DNA of 64,000 nt. Origin: an uncultured Oscillospiraceae bacterium. GTDB lineage: Bacteria; Bacillota; Clostridia; Oscillospirales; Acutalibacteraceae. Positions within the stretch are counted from its first letter, which is position 1. Each line of letters begins with the position of its first letter. Made by a program: the position numbers and the translations under genes. The stretch covers positions 1 through 64,000 of the forward strand of contig UQDP01000002.1 in the NCBI GenBank assembly GCA_900539845.1, given 5' to 3'. The notes beneath the pieces are model-generated. The model had not been told where the DNA came from. It saw only the letters and a list, made by a program, of their open reading frames with translations, and ran no database searches. Below are positions 44,938 through 54,816 of this stretch, one piece after another.

Positions 44938-45375
44938 ATGAACAGAGAAAATAAGCGAAAACTTTATGAAAAGGGGTATTATAAGACCCACGCAAATAAA
45001 GACAGCTTTACCTGCAAAGTATGCGGCAGACCTGTTGTGTCATCGGGAGCAGGGAGCGGTCACCGCAATCACTGCCCGAATTGCCTGAGCAGCCTGCATT
45101 TGGATATTGAACCGGGAGACAGGCAATCCGAATGCGGAGGTATTATGGAGCCGGTCGGAGTATGGGTAAGAAAAAACGGCGAATGGGCGATCATACACCG
45201 ATGCCGCAGATGCGGTCATTTGAGTTCAAACCGGGTAGCGGCGGACGACAATCCTATGAAGCTTATGTCAATAGCTATGAAGCCGCTTTCTCAGCCCCCG
45301 TTTCCGCTGGAACGTATAGAAGAAATGACCGCCCTTATGGGCGGCGACGGCTGCCTTTACAGCATAAACAAATAA
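44938..45375 (+). CDS. RNHCP-domain zinc protein
   Basis: Function unknown. The 145-residue product contains the RNHCP signature: FTCKVCGRPVVSSGAGSGHRNHCPNCLSSLHLD (about 24-56), then PGDRQSECGGIMEPVGVWV and a second Cys pair in IHRCRRCGHLSSNRV (about 92-106), implying two zinc sites. It follows marR with GGAGAAAGG upstream. Its original terminator was probably altered by the insertion just downstream. Confidence 0.85.
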   Translation: MNRENKRKLYEKGYYKTHANKDSFTCKVCGRPVVSSGAGSGHRNHCPNCLSSLHLDIEPGDRQSECGGIMEPVGVWVRKNGEWAIIHRCRRCGHLSSNRVAADDNPMKLMSIAMKPLSQPPFPLERIEEMTALMGGDGCLYSINK

Positions 45376-45391
45376 TTTTTCATATTGAAAA

Positions 45392-45416
45392 AACGCGGCA
45401 TGAATGATGCCGCGTT
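45392..45416 (+). repeat. Left target-site duplication (terminator hairpin)
   Basis: Exact 25-base copy of 45975-45999. It consists of AA, stem ACGCGGCAT pairing with ATGCCGCGT around a GA-AT loop, and TT. A-rich DNA precedes this copy and T-rich DNA follows the other, so together they restore a single bidirectional terminator. Confidence 0.88.
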
Positions 45417-45974
45417 CAGTCTGTCGATAAAGTCGGCTGAAGCGCGCAAAATAATCATTTTATCTTATAAATAGAAAAATTTTAGGGTGCAATGTCCACA
45501 TCACTCCATTTTATATTCTTCAAAATCATACCCCGCCCAAGTCCAGTACTTGGGCGGGGTTGCGCTTTCCGCCTTTGTCAATTCTAACGTACCATCGTAC
45601 GCCTAGAGGTGGCGAAAGCTGAATAAGATGTGCCGAAAACTTGCCCTTGCGGCGTCTTTTCCCCTTTTCGCCATATGCGTGCGACAGCACGCACACTATC
45701 TCAAAGAGAAAAATACATCCGCAAATTCTGCGTTTTCGGTGCGAAGCAGTTTAAAGCGAAAAGATTTTCGTCAGGTCAAGGCATAAAATCGCAGGTATAC
45801 TTCCGTATACCGAGATTTTTAACGCAGAACCGGCGGAAAGATTTCGCTTTAAACCATATCTTGTTCAGCTTCCGTCACCTTTTGCCAAATGCGAAATTCA
45901 GCTCGATTTCTCGAATCCTGTTCAGCGTGTAGGGACACATACTTTTCTGAATTTATAACTTTTTCTACACGCTG
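45417..45974. mobile_element. Non-autonomous MITE-like element (558 bp) inserted in a terminator
   Basis: Flanked by an exact 25-base direct repeat. Ends are imperfect inverted repeats: CAGTCTGTCGATAAAGT at 45417-45433 against CAGCGTGTAGAAAAAGT read inward from 45974 (13 of 17 match). There is no transposase. Inside are a strong hairpin (CCCCGCCCAAGT/ACTTGGGCGGGG, about 45526-45557) followed by TTGCGCTTTCC, an inner inverted repeat (45606-45632 against 45856-45881), and a central GGTATAC-TTCC-GTATACC hairpin (45794-45811). A second, shorter copy lies at 1-154. The long variable-type duplication would suit mobilisation by an IS1182-like transposase, which is inference. Confidence 0.82.
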
Positions 45975-45999
45975 AACGCGGCATGAATGATGCCGCGTT
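45975..45999 (+). repeat. Right target-site duplication (terminator hairpin)
   Basis: Exact copy of 45392-45416, followed by TTTTTC on the plus strand. On the minus strand it is what the tex transcript meets first, but its T-run there is now replaced by element DNA. Confidence 0.88.
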
Positions 46000-46006
46000 T
46001 TTCTTG

Positions 46007-48148
46007 TTATTCAGGCTTTTTCATGGTGAGGGAAATGCGCTTTTTTGCCGGGTCAACAGACAGCACCCACACAGTTACGATATCCCCCACTTTAAGCACA
46101 TCAGACGGATGCCTGATAAATCTGTCCGCTATCTGAGAAATGTGAACAAGCCCGTCCTGATGAACGCCTATATCCACAAACGCGCCGAAATCAATTACGT
46201 TTCTTACGGTGCCCTTCAGCTCCATCCCGGGTTTCAGATCCTCCATGCCCATAACATCTGTTCGGAGCATAGGCGCTGGCAGTGTATCGCGCGGATCTCT
46301 GCCGGGCTTACTAATCTCGGAAATAATATCGTTCAGCGTTGGCTCCCCTGTTTGCAATTCATCGGCAAGTGCCTTCACGCCGCGTTCTTTTACCGTTTTG
46401 GTTATACCGGATATATTTCCGTTTCTTATGTCATCGGCAGATATGCCGCAAAGCTGAAGCAGACCTGCCGCGATCTTGTATGATTCCGGGTGAACAGCAG
46501 TGTTGTCAAGCACATTCTCTCCGCCGGGTATGCGCAGAAAGCCTGCGCACTGCTCAAACGCTTTCGGCCCTAATTTGGGGACTTTTTTAAGCTGTTCCCT
46601 TGATGAAAAAGCACCGTTCTCCTCCCTATAAGCGGCAATGTTTGCGGCAACAGCCGAGGATATGCCGGAAACACGACCGAGCAGGGACGGCGACGCCGTA
46701 TTCAGATCTACGCCGACGGAATTGACGCAATCCTCCACGACGCCGTCAAGCGCGTGATTGAGCTCTTTCTGCGGCATATCGTGCTGATACTGCCCCACTC
46801 CGATGGATTTGGGGTCTATTTTAACAAGCTCCGCCAGCGGATCCTGCAATCTTCTTGCTATTGAGACCGCGGAACGCAGGGAAACGTCAAACTGCGGAAA
46901 CTCCTGAGCGGCAAGCTTTGATGCCGAATAAACGGACGCGCCTGCCTCGCTTACCACCATATAAGTAATACCGCAGTCAAGCTCTTTGATCACTTCGGCG
47001 GCAAAGACCTCTGTTTCATGTGAAGCGGTGCCGTTGCCTATCGCAAACATCCGTACCCCGTATTGATTCACAAGCTCTTTGATGATCTTCTTTGCCTCTT
47101 CAACCTTGCTGTGAGGCGGAGCGCAATAAATAACCGCCGTGTCCAGCACCTTGCCTGTTTCATCCACAACGGCAACCTTGCAGCCTGTTCTGTAGCCGGG
47201 ATCCAGCCCGATCGTCACTTTTCCCCTTACGGGCGGCTGCATCAAAAGCTGCTTGGTGTTTTTGGCAAAAACCTTGATCGCCTCAGCACCGGCGCGTTCG
47301 GTCAGATCATTTCTGATCTCTCGTTCTATACTCGGGAAAACCAGGCGTGAATACGCGTCCTCCGCGGCATCACGGACAAGCTGCGAAGCTTTTGAATCTC
47401 CGCGCACATAGAGTCCCAGCGGAACACTCAGTCCGAGCGTTTTTTCAAGATCAATGTTTACCTTGAGAGCATTTTCCTTTTCCCCGCGGTTTATCGCAAG
47501 AATTCGGTGATTCGCTATTTTTGAGACCGGCTCGGAATATTCCCTATAATTCTCATAGACTCCGAGTTCCTCGGCAGCGGCGCAGACAGACACTTTGCCA
47601 TGCGCACGGCACATATAGCGGAGCTGCCGCCTTACATTTGCGTCATCCGAGATCATTTCTGCAATAATATCACATGCGCCGGCAACGGCCTCGTCAGCGG
47701 ATGCAACCTCGTCATTGATATATGCAAGCGCGACGTTTTCCGGCTCAAAATCATTTTGCTGTTTAAGTATCTCAAGAGCAAGAGGCTCCAAGCCCTTCGC
47801 TTTTGCAACAGACGCTCTTGTTTTTCTTTTGGGTCTGTAGGGTCGGTAAATATCGTCTAATTCCGTAAGCGTTTTCGCGTTTTCGATTGCAGCCGCGATC
47901 TCATCTGTCATCGCGCCCTGCTCTGTGATAGAGGCAGTGATTTTCTCCTTTTGCTCTGCAAGCGACCGCAGATAATCAAGCCTGTCGGATATACTGCGAA
48001 GTATCTGATCGTCAAGCGAGCCTGTTGCCTCTTTTCTGTATCTCGCTATGAATGGAATCGTATTAGATTCATCTATAAGTTTAACCGTGTTTTCTATTTG
48101 CCAGAGTTTTACGCCGAACTCCGACGCAAGCGTTTCAATTATGTTCAT
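46007..48148 (-). CDS. tex: Tex family RNA-binding transcription accessory protein
   Basis: Large conserved nucleic-acid-binding protein related to Spt6. The 713-residue product has the N-terminal helical Tex domain (IPFIARYRKEATGSLDDQIL, about 31-50), a YqgF/RNase H-like domain (GLDPGYRTGCKVAVVDETG, about 318-336), helix-hairpin-helix motifs (VGVDLNTASPSLLGRVSGIS, about 480-500) and a C-terminal S1 domain (GTVRNVIDFGAFVDIGVHQDGLVHISQI, about 642-669). The start overlaps the corA stop by one base. Its terminator has been split by the mobile element. Confidence 0.95.
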   Translation of the reverse strand: MNIIETLASEFGVKLWQIENTVKLIDESNTIPFIARYRKEATGSLDDQILRSISDRLDYLRSLAEQKEKITASITEQGAMTDEIAAAIENAKTLTELDDIYRPYRPKRKTRASVAKAKGLEPLALEILKQQNDFEPENVALAYINDEVASADEAVAGACDIIAEMISDDANVRRQLRYMCRAHGKVSVCAAAEELGVYENYREYSEPVSKIANHRILAINRGEKENALKVNIDLEKTLGLSVPLGLYVRGDSKASQLVRDAAEDAYSRLVFPSIEREIRNDLTERAGAEAIKVFAKNTKQLLMQPPVRGKVTIGLDPGYRTGCKVAVVDETGKVLDTAVIYCAPPHSKVEEAKKIIKELVNQYGVRMFAIGNGTASHETEVFAAEVIKELDCGITYMVVSEAGASVYSASKLAAQEFPQFDVSLRSAVSIARRLQDPLAELVKIDPKSIGVGQYQHDMPQKELNHALDGVVEDCVNSVGVDLNTASPSLLGRVSGISSAVAANIAAYREENGAFSSREQLKKVPKLGPKAFEQCAGFLRIPGGENVLDNTAVHPESYKIAAGLLQLCGISADDIRNGNISGITKTVKERGVKALADELQTGEPTLNDIISEISKPGRDPRDTLPAPMLRTDVMGMEDLKPGMELKGTVRNVIDFGAFVDIGVHQDGLVHISQIADRFIRHPSDVLKVGDIVTVWVLSVDPAKKRISLTMKKPE

Positions 48149-49098
48149 TATTTTTTACCTATCCATTTTTTCTTTTTACCGATGATCGCAAGCACTGCCA
48201 CCACCACTACGGACAGCACTATCACGAACACATACCCGTATTTCCACCCCAATTCGGGCATATATTTAAAGTTCATTCCGTACCAGCCGACTATAAGGGT
48301 CAGCGGAAAAAAGATTGTGGAAACCACAGTGAATATCTGCATTGTGTGATTTGTTTTAAGGTCGATAGACGACTGATACGCGTCCTGAAGATGAACGACC
48401 GATCCCCTCAGCAGCTCAACATCATCCTTTAAGCGCTCGGTCTTTTTCGTAAAATTGGAAATATATCTGAGGTAATTTTCGTCAAAGACCTCGTTTTCGT
48501 TATCCTCAAGCGCTTCGCCTATATCTATTAGCTGCTCATAGTAATTACGCATTACGAGCAGCTCTTTCTTCATTTGAAGCAGATCCAGATTAAAATGATC
48601 GCCCGCATTGCCGTGCAGCACAATCTCCTCAAGCTTTGTGATCTCAAAACCCTTATCCTCTATCACTTTGTTGTCTTTGTTGGTGAGATTATCAAGAAAA
48701 GCGTAAATGAGTTTTTCAAGAGTGATGTTGATAGGCGAATATTTGCTGAGACTCGCAAGAAACTTATCTCTTGTGGAGCAGTCCTTATCCCTAACATCAA
48801 CAACGATCATCAAATTCTTTTTAATATATAACGCCACCACATCACGCTCACCGTTTACATCAAGAGCATTGATAACTGTCATTTTCGTAAAGCAGTAATC
48901 GTCATACACCTCCACCCCGAAGCGGGAATGAAAATACATATTGTCCGACTTAACAGCTTCAAAGGTTGACGCTGCAAATCCGAATTGTTCGTACAGTTTT
49001 TCAAATTCGGAAACGGTAATATATCCCGCTGTAACATAGTGGCTGTCTATACTTTCCACATCAACAGTGGTAACATCATCTGCAAACTGATAAAACAC
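48148..49098 (-). CDS. corA: CorA-like divalent metal ion transporter
   Basis: Pentameric channel for Mg2+ or related ions. The 316-residue product has a large cytoplasmic N-terminal funnel domain with long helices (KKELLVMRNYYEQLIDIGEALED), TM1 (about 255-275) ending in the pore motif YGMNF (about 277-281) and TM2 (about 293-312) with a basic tail. In an operon with tex (one-base overlap). Mg2+ versus Co2+ or Zn2+ selectivity cannot be told. Confidence 0.92.
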   Translation of the reverse strand: MFYQFADDVTTVDVESIDSHYVTAGYITVSEFEKLYEQFGFAASTFEAVKSDNMYFHSRFGVEVYDDYCFTKMTVINALDVNGERDVVALYIKKNLMIVVDVRDKDCSTRDKFLASLSKYSPINITLEKLIYAFLDNLTNKDNKVIEDKGFEITKLEEIVLHGNAGDHFNLDLLQMKKELLVMRNYYEQLIDIGEALEDNENEVFDENYLRYISNFTKKTERLKDDVELLRGSVVHLQDAYQSSIDLKTNHTMQIFTVVSTIFFPLTLIVGWYGMNFKYMPELGWKYGYVFVIVLSVVVVAVLAIIGKKKKWIGKK

Positions 49099-49114
49099 AA
49101 ATTACATCCTCACT

Positions 49115-49147
49115 TTAAAAAGCGCCCGGCAGGTCACCCCGCCGGGC
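49115..49147 (-). terminator. Terminator of rubrerythrin gene
   Basis: Stem GCCCGGC/GCCGGGC (49124-49130 with 49141-49147); on the minus strand followed by GCTTTTTAAA. It lies between rbr and corA. Confidence 0.75.
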
Positions 49148-49163
49148 AGGTTGATGGAATAGA

Positions 49164-49706
49164 TCAATAATTCTCTGCCTTGATTTCAAAATACGCTCTG
49201 GGATGGGAGCAAACAGGGCAAACCTCAGGCGCTTCCTTGCCTATAACGATATGACCGCAGTTGCTGCATTTCCAGATCTTATCCTCATCACGGCTGAACA
49301 CAAGACCGCCCTCAACATTTTCAAGCAGCTTCAGATATCTTTGCTCGTGTTCTTTTTCGATTTTTCCTACAGAATCGAATAAAAAGGCAATTTCATCAAA
49401 GCCTTCTTCCCTTGCCTCTTTGGCAAAGGTAGCATACATATCAGTCCACTCATAATTTTCCCCTGCGGCAGCATCTTTAAGATTGGTTGCCGTATCGGGA
49501 ATTGAGCCCTCGTGAAGGAGCTTAAACCAGATCTTTGCATGCTCCTTTTCATTGTTCGACGTTTCGGTAAACAGATTCGCGATCTGAACGAAGCCGTCCT
49601 TTTTCGCTTTGGAGGCGTAATACTGATACTTTGTGTGCGCCTGGCTCTCGCCGGCAAACGCCGCCATAAGATTTGCCTGTGTTTTTGTTCCGTCAAGCTT
49701 TTTCAT
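49164..49706 (-). CDS. rbr: Rubrerythrin
   Basis: Di-iron peroxidase protecting anaerobes from hydrogen peroxide. The 180-residue product has a ferritin-like four-helix domain with the metal-binding glutamates ([42 protein letters not shown]) and a C-terminal rubredoxin domain with two Cys pairs ([25 protein letters not shown], about 146-170). ATG 49706 has AAAGGAG upstream. Points to an anaerobic host. Confidence 0.97.
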   Translation of the reverse strand: MKKLDGTKTQANLMAAFAGESQAHTKYQYYASKAKKDGFVQIANLFTETSNNEKEHAKIWFKLLHEGSIPDTATNLKDAAAGENYEWTDMYATFAKEAREEGFDEIAFLFDSVGKIEKEHEQRYLKLLENVEGGLVFSRDEDKIWKCSNCGHIVIGKEAPEVCPVCSHPRAYFEIKAENY

Positions 49707-49829
49707 GATAAAACTCCTTTTATTTATGTCCCGCACGGTATTTCCCGTTTGCCTGCGGGCCTTGGCAAACAGGGAAGGCAGACTGCACATCTGCCCTCAG
49801 GACCTGCAGAACAGATCCCATTATCGGCC

Positions 49830-49850
49830 CAAAAATGCGGCCGCATTTAT
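49830..49850 (-). terminator. Possible terminator palindrome
   Basis: AAATGCGG/CCGCATTT (49833-49848) without a loop, followed on the minus strand by TTTTGGGC. Just after the stop of the P-type ATPase-like gene. Weak. Confidence 0.35.
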
Positions 49851-49855
49851 TGTTA

Positions 49856-52354
49856 TTATATACCGTTTTTTCTAAATTTTGTAATAATAAGCACAAAAAG
49901 TGACCAAACCGCCTGAAAGATGATCAGATTGACCGCCGTAAGCTGGCTCATACCGTCCACAAACGCAAGCAGCGCCGTTACTCCGAAACCGATCGCCGAG
50001 CCGAATGACGCAAGCGCGGAAATTATTTTTTCCGTTACAACAAGCTTGTCCGAACCGAGCACGGTTGAGACAAACGCATTGGCACTGCCGTTATGCACTG
50101 CATACGCAGGGCTTTTTTCCGCCACAGCCTCGCTGTACTTTTCAAAGCTGCGGCCGTTGGACGCTGTCATAACTCTTATGAAGCCCTCCGGCAGGTCGAA
50201 TATATTCATAACGCTTTCTTCGTTTATATAAGGATCGCAGCTTCTTAAAATAACAGTGATACCGCTTCTCTCCAGCCGTTTAAGATTCTTTTTCAGCGAA
50301 GGATCAGCCGTGTAGCTGACGATAAACATTGCGCAGATCTTTCCTGCCACGGCAAGATAGAGCGCTTTTCTGCCCTTTCTTGTATATTTTCTTTCATACT
50401 CCGTTTTCGGAACGGCAACACCGTGGTTGATGAGCAAATCCCTGTTTCCCACAAGCACTTTTTTCTGATATATCCAAGCCGACGTGCCCATTTTATCCTC
50501 ATAGATCACACCGTCACACTCAGGCAGAATAGACTGCTTACCGACGATTACATAATCGAATACGCTTGCAAGAGGGCTGTTTGTTTTGGTGATTACAGCG
50601 GCGGTCTGAAGGATCGCGTCATCGATCTTGGCGCCGTTAAAGGTTTTGATTCCGTGAAGATAACAGGAACGCGGACCGAAAAGCTCGGACGCCTCCATAA
50701 CAAGGGCATTAGAATTATGAATATAATGCGCGCCCTCAAACCCGCTTATCATTGCGCCGCGCTTCTCCAGCTCGCGCGAGGCGTCACACAGAGCATTATT
50801 CGTAGCAGTCAGCGTGACAACGGGGCAGGAAATAATGAGTCCTGCCGTTATGATATTAAATGCCGCATACCAATCCTTATAGAAAAACCCTGTGACGGCA
50901 AAAAGGACCGCGTTGAAACCGAGAAGCACGGGAAACAGTATTTTTGCGATCTTATCCGCCGGTTCGTTTGCAAGAGAGATCTCAAGAAAACTTGTGGGGA
51001 AATCCGTTTTAACGCTGTATTTTAAATATGGCTCACCGTCAAGCATATTTTTGGAAATGATTCTCGCATCGACTTCATTAACAATATCCTCAACCGTGTA
51101 TTTATCATCATTATTTGTTAGATACTCAAAATTTCTTATGATACGAACAAGCATCCTGAGCCTACCGACTCCGCACATAAACAGCCCGAAAACAGCTGCG
51201 CTGGGGAACAGGGAGCCTCCGTGATGCTCCAGATCAACGCCGGCCAGCATGCACACCGTGTGGGCAAGAGCCACAACGGACATAACGGTAACAGGAAAAT
51301 CGTAATTGATTCCGTTTTTAAAATTAAGCCCATGGAGGAGCGAACTGATATTCGTGAGCATTGCGGCAGCATATAAAACAGTTACCGTAATATAAAAATT
51401 AAGATCGGGATTCAGAAAATAGGGCATATACTGTGTGCCGCGAAACAGCGTCATAAGCAAAATCAGTATTCCGAAAGCAACCGTTAAACAGATCCTAGTC
51501 TGCACGTTGGTCTTTTGCTTGAAAAGGCGTTCAAGGGTCTGGGTTCTTTCGCTTCTGTCCTTATAATCGCCGTATTTCATTTTTTTGGTATCGCCTTTTT
51601 TATCGCCTTCAAACTCCTCAGGAGCAAAAAGCCGGAATTTATTTACCTTTTCCTCCCTGCGCTGCCTCAACTGCTCTTCGGCAAGCTCTTCGTCTATATC
51701 GGGAACCTTATCCATTTCATCGTCAAAGCCGCTGAGCCTGATCTGGTCTGAATTGTCATATTCATCTTCCGCGCTTTGAACAGCAGGCGCCGTGTTTTCG
51801 CCGGAAAGCATAACACGCGTTTTATCAAGCTCTTCCACAGCCAATATAGTGGGTATTTCCTGAAGATCCGAAGTTTTGTCAAACCGGGATTTGCTTTTTA
51901 TTGTGGCGGCTTTTTCAATGATCTGCGGCGGAGTATCGCCGTATTCATCATCGGAAGAATTTTTTTTGAAAAATCTGCCTTTTCCCGGATGAACACTTTT
52001 GTTTTTTGCTACATCGGACGGAATGCGCATGGTTTTATCCTCAGCCGGCTGAAATTCTGTATTCACAAAAGGAACTGCCTTTGTTTTGTCCGTAACTTCG
52101 CCCGGAGTGCTTTTTTTGAGCGCAGACGCATTTGCCGAACCCTTTTTGTATGTCTTAACTTCCTCTTCATCCGTATTGTTCTGCTTTGCCGGCGATTTTG
52201 CGGGGATATATGTTTTGACTCCGTCTTCATCCGCAGTACGTGCGCTGTTGCCGCCGCTTTTATCCGACCTGCTTTCTATACTGTCCAGCACATCCTGCGC
52301 TTCACGCAGTATCTCATCAATTGATAAATTATTATTCTGGCTCATTTCCATCAC
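49856..52354 (-). CDS. Degenerate P-type ATPase-like membrane protein
   Basis: Product of 832 residues. The first ~260 are charged and low-complexity (SIDEILREAQDVLDSIESR, EVKTYKKG and similar). The rest follows heavy-metal P-type ATPase topology: four hydrophobic helices (about 290-400), a pair near 475-525, a cytoplasmic region and a final pair (about 775-828). Positions align with the family, but key residues are lost: the CPC-type motif reads ISCPVVTLTATNNA, the DKTGT phosphorylation loop becomes ALVMEASELFG, and the TGDN hinge becomes LRSCDPY. N-domain-like VLVGNRDLLINHGV and GRKALYLAVAGKICAMFIVS remain. It is therefore unlikely to pump ions by phosphorylation. Real function unknown. Upstream gene is rlmB. 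Confidence 0.72.
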   Translation of the reverse strand: MMEMSQNNNLSIDEILREAQDVLDSIESRSDKSGGNSARTADEDGVKTYIPAKSPAKQNNTDEEEVKTYKKGSANASALKKSTPGEVTDKTKAVPFVNTEFQPAEDKTMRIPSDVAKNKSVHPGKGRFFKKNSSDDEYGDTPPQIIEKAATIKSKSRFDKTSDLQEIPTILAVEELDKTRVMLSGENTAPAVQSAEDEYDNSDQIRLSGFDDEMDKVPDIDEELAEEQLRQRREEKVNKFRLFAPEEFEGDKKGDTKKMKYGDYKDRSERTQTLERLFKQKTNVQTRICLTVAFGILILLMTLFRGTQYMPYFLNPDLNFYITVTVLYAAAMLTNISSLLHGLNFKNGINYDFPVTVMSVVALAHTVCMLAGVDLEHHGGSLFPSAAVFGLFMCGVGRLRMLVRIIRNFEYLTNNDDKYTVEDIVNEVDARIISKNMLDGEPYLKYSVKTDFPTSFLEISLANEPADKIAKILFPVLLGFNAVLFAVTGFFYKDWYAAFNIITAGLIISCPVVTLTATNNALCDASRELEKRGAMISGFEGAHYIHNSNALVMEASELFGPRSCYLHGIKTFNGAKIDDAILQTAAVITKTNSPLASVFDYVIVGKQSILPECDGVIYEDKMGTSAWIYQKKVLVGNRDLLINHGVAVPKTEYERKYTRKGRKALYLAVAGKICAMFIVSYTADPSLKKNLKRLERSGITVILRSCDPYINEESVMNIFDLPEGFIRVMTASNGRSFEKYSEAVAEKSPAYAVHNGSANAFVSTVLGSDKLVVTEKIISALASFGSAIGFGVTALLAFVDGMSQLTAVNLIIFQAVWSLFVLIITKFRKNGI

Positions 52355-52364
52355 TCATCTATAT

Positions 52365-53135
52365 TCAAAATCCAAGTCTTTGCCTTACGATCTCGTACAT
52401 GATCACCGATGCCGCCACCGATGCGTTCAAACTATTCACCTTTCCGAGCATAGGCAGAGACACGGTAACATCACATTTTTCTTTGATCAGCCTGCCGACG
52501 CCTTTGCCTTCGTTTCCTATCACAAGCGCCACGCCGCCGGAAAAATCAGTCTTACACCAAGGCTGACCGTCCATATCCGCTGCATATATCCAGATATTTT
52601 TCTTTTTCAGATCATCTATCACGGCTGCAAGATTTGATACACGGGCAACCTTAACATATTCTACCGCTCCGCAGGAGGTTTTTGCCGCAGCAAAATTAAG
52701 CCCTGCGCTTCTGCGTTTCGGTATTATGATCCCGTGCACCCCGCACGCCTCTGCGCTCCTTATTATGGCGCCCAGATTACGGCTGTCTTCAATCCCGTCA
52801 CACAGCAATATAAAAGGCTGTTCTCCCTTTTCCGCGGCAAAGGCAATAATATCGTCAACCGAGCAGTATTCATGCGCAGCGGCATAAGCAGCAACGCCCT
52901 GATGATTTGCTCCCGAACACATATAATCCAGTTTTTTTCTGTTAACTTCTTTGATCACTATGCCCTTTTCACGAGCGAGCGCAATGATTCTGGTTATGCT
53001 GCCTTCTTTTTCTCCCGCGGCAACAAAAACATGCTCAACCGCACGGCCGCTTTTGAGCAGTTCCAAAACGGCATTTCTGCCGACTGTGATATTCTCATTT
53101 TCTGAATTGGTATTATTATTTCCGTTAGCCTTCAC
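52365..53135 (-). CDS. rlmB: 23S rRNA methyltransferase RlmB-like (TrmH/SpoU family)
   Basis: SPOUT methyltransferase acting on ribose 2'-OH of 23S rRNA. The 256-residue product has a substrate-binding N-terminal part (ITVGRNAVLELLKSGRAVEHVFV) and the SPOUT knot motifs LCDGIEDSRNLGAIIRSAEACG (about 104-125), ALVIGNEGKGV (about 206-216) and LPMLGKVNSLNASVAASV (about 229-246). I prefer GTG 53135, 6 bases after GGAGG; ATG 53150 lies before that site with no ribosome site of its own. Confidence 0.9.
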   Translation of the reverse strand: MKANGNNNTNSENENITVGRNAVLELLKSGRAVEHVFVAAGEKEGSITRIIALAREKGIVIKEVNRKKLDYMCSGANHQGVAAYAAAHEYCSVDDIIAFAAEKGEQPFILLCDGIEDSRNLGAIIRSAEACGVHGIIIPKRRSAGLNFAAAKTSCGAVEYVKVARVSNLAAVIDDLKKKNIWIYAADMDGQPWCKTDFSGGVALVIGNEGKGVGRLIKEKCDVTVSLPMLGKVNSLNASVAASVIMYEIVRQRLGF

Positions 53136-53331
53136 TTTAGCCTCCGACATATATAATTTAACATATAATATTATAACATTATATCCTGCAATATTCAATC
53201 AAATAACAAAAACTTAAGAGTTTGAAATTCAATTCTTTTTGTTTCAAAAACACATTTAAAAAGGCAATTTGAATAATCCGCAAAAGGCTGTCCAGTATAA
53301 TAATGCATTTGGAAAATTATTTCAGCTTTCA

Positions 53332-53390
53332 TTGCAATCCTCCTGAAAACGGAATATAATAAGCAAAGTTAGTTTATCCTAACTTTGCTT
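53332..53390 (+). promoter_or_regulatory. eno promoter with 5' stem-loop
   Basis: TTGCAA (53332-53337), 17-base spacer, TATAAT (53355-53360). Directly after the -10 box is a perfect 12-base inverted repeat AAGCAAAGTTAG/CTAACTTTGCTT (53361-53372 with 53379-53390). It could be an operator or an mRNA 5' stabilising stem; the T-rich stretch after it is interrupted. Confidence 0.7.
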
Positions 53391-53408
53391 GCTGCTTTTA
53401 TTTATTGA

Positions 53409-54728
<1,320 letters not shown>

Positions 54729-54751
54729 TAAAACCATATACAGATGCATAT

Positions 54752-54794
54752 AACAGCCGCCGTGAAAGTATAAACCTTTCACGGCGGCTGTTTA
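54752..54794. terminator. Bidirectional terminator after eno
   Basis: Perfect 17-base stem starting AACAGCCGCCGTGAAAG (54752-54768 with 54776-54792). Shared with the convergent GH18 gene. Confidence 0.9.
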
Positions 54795-54816
54795 TTACTA
54801 AAATGTTTTTGCTATC

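Noticed and set aside
45794..45811. CRISPR-like or operator palindrome GGTATAC-GTATACC
   Set aside because: Single occurrence inside the mobile element with no repeat-spacer pattern; treated as element structure. No CRISPR array was seen anywhere.
53216..53331. Possible small gene between rlmB and eno
   Set aside because: AT-rich spacer with no frame of useful length and no ribosome site; only promoter DNA is supported.
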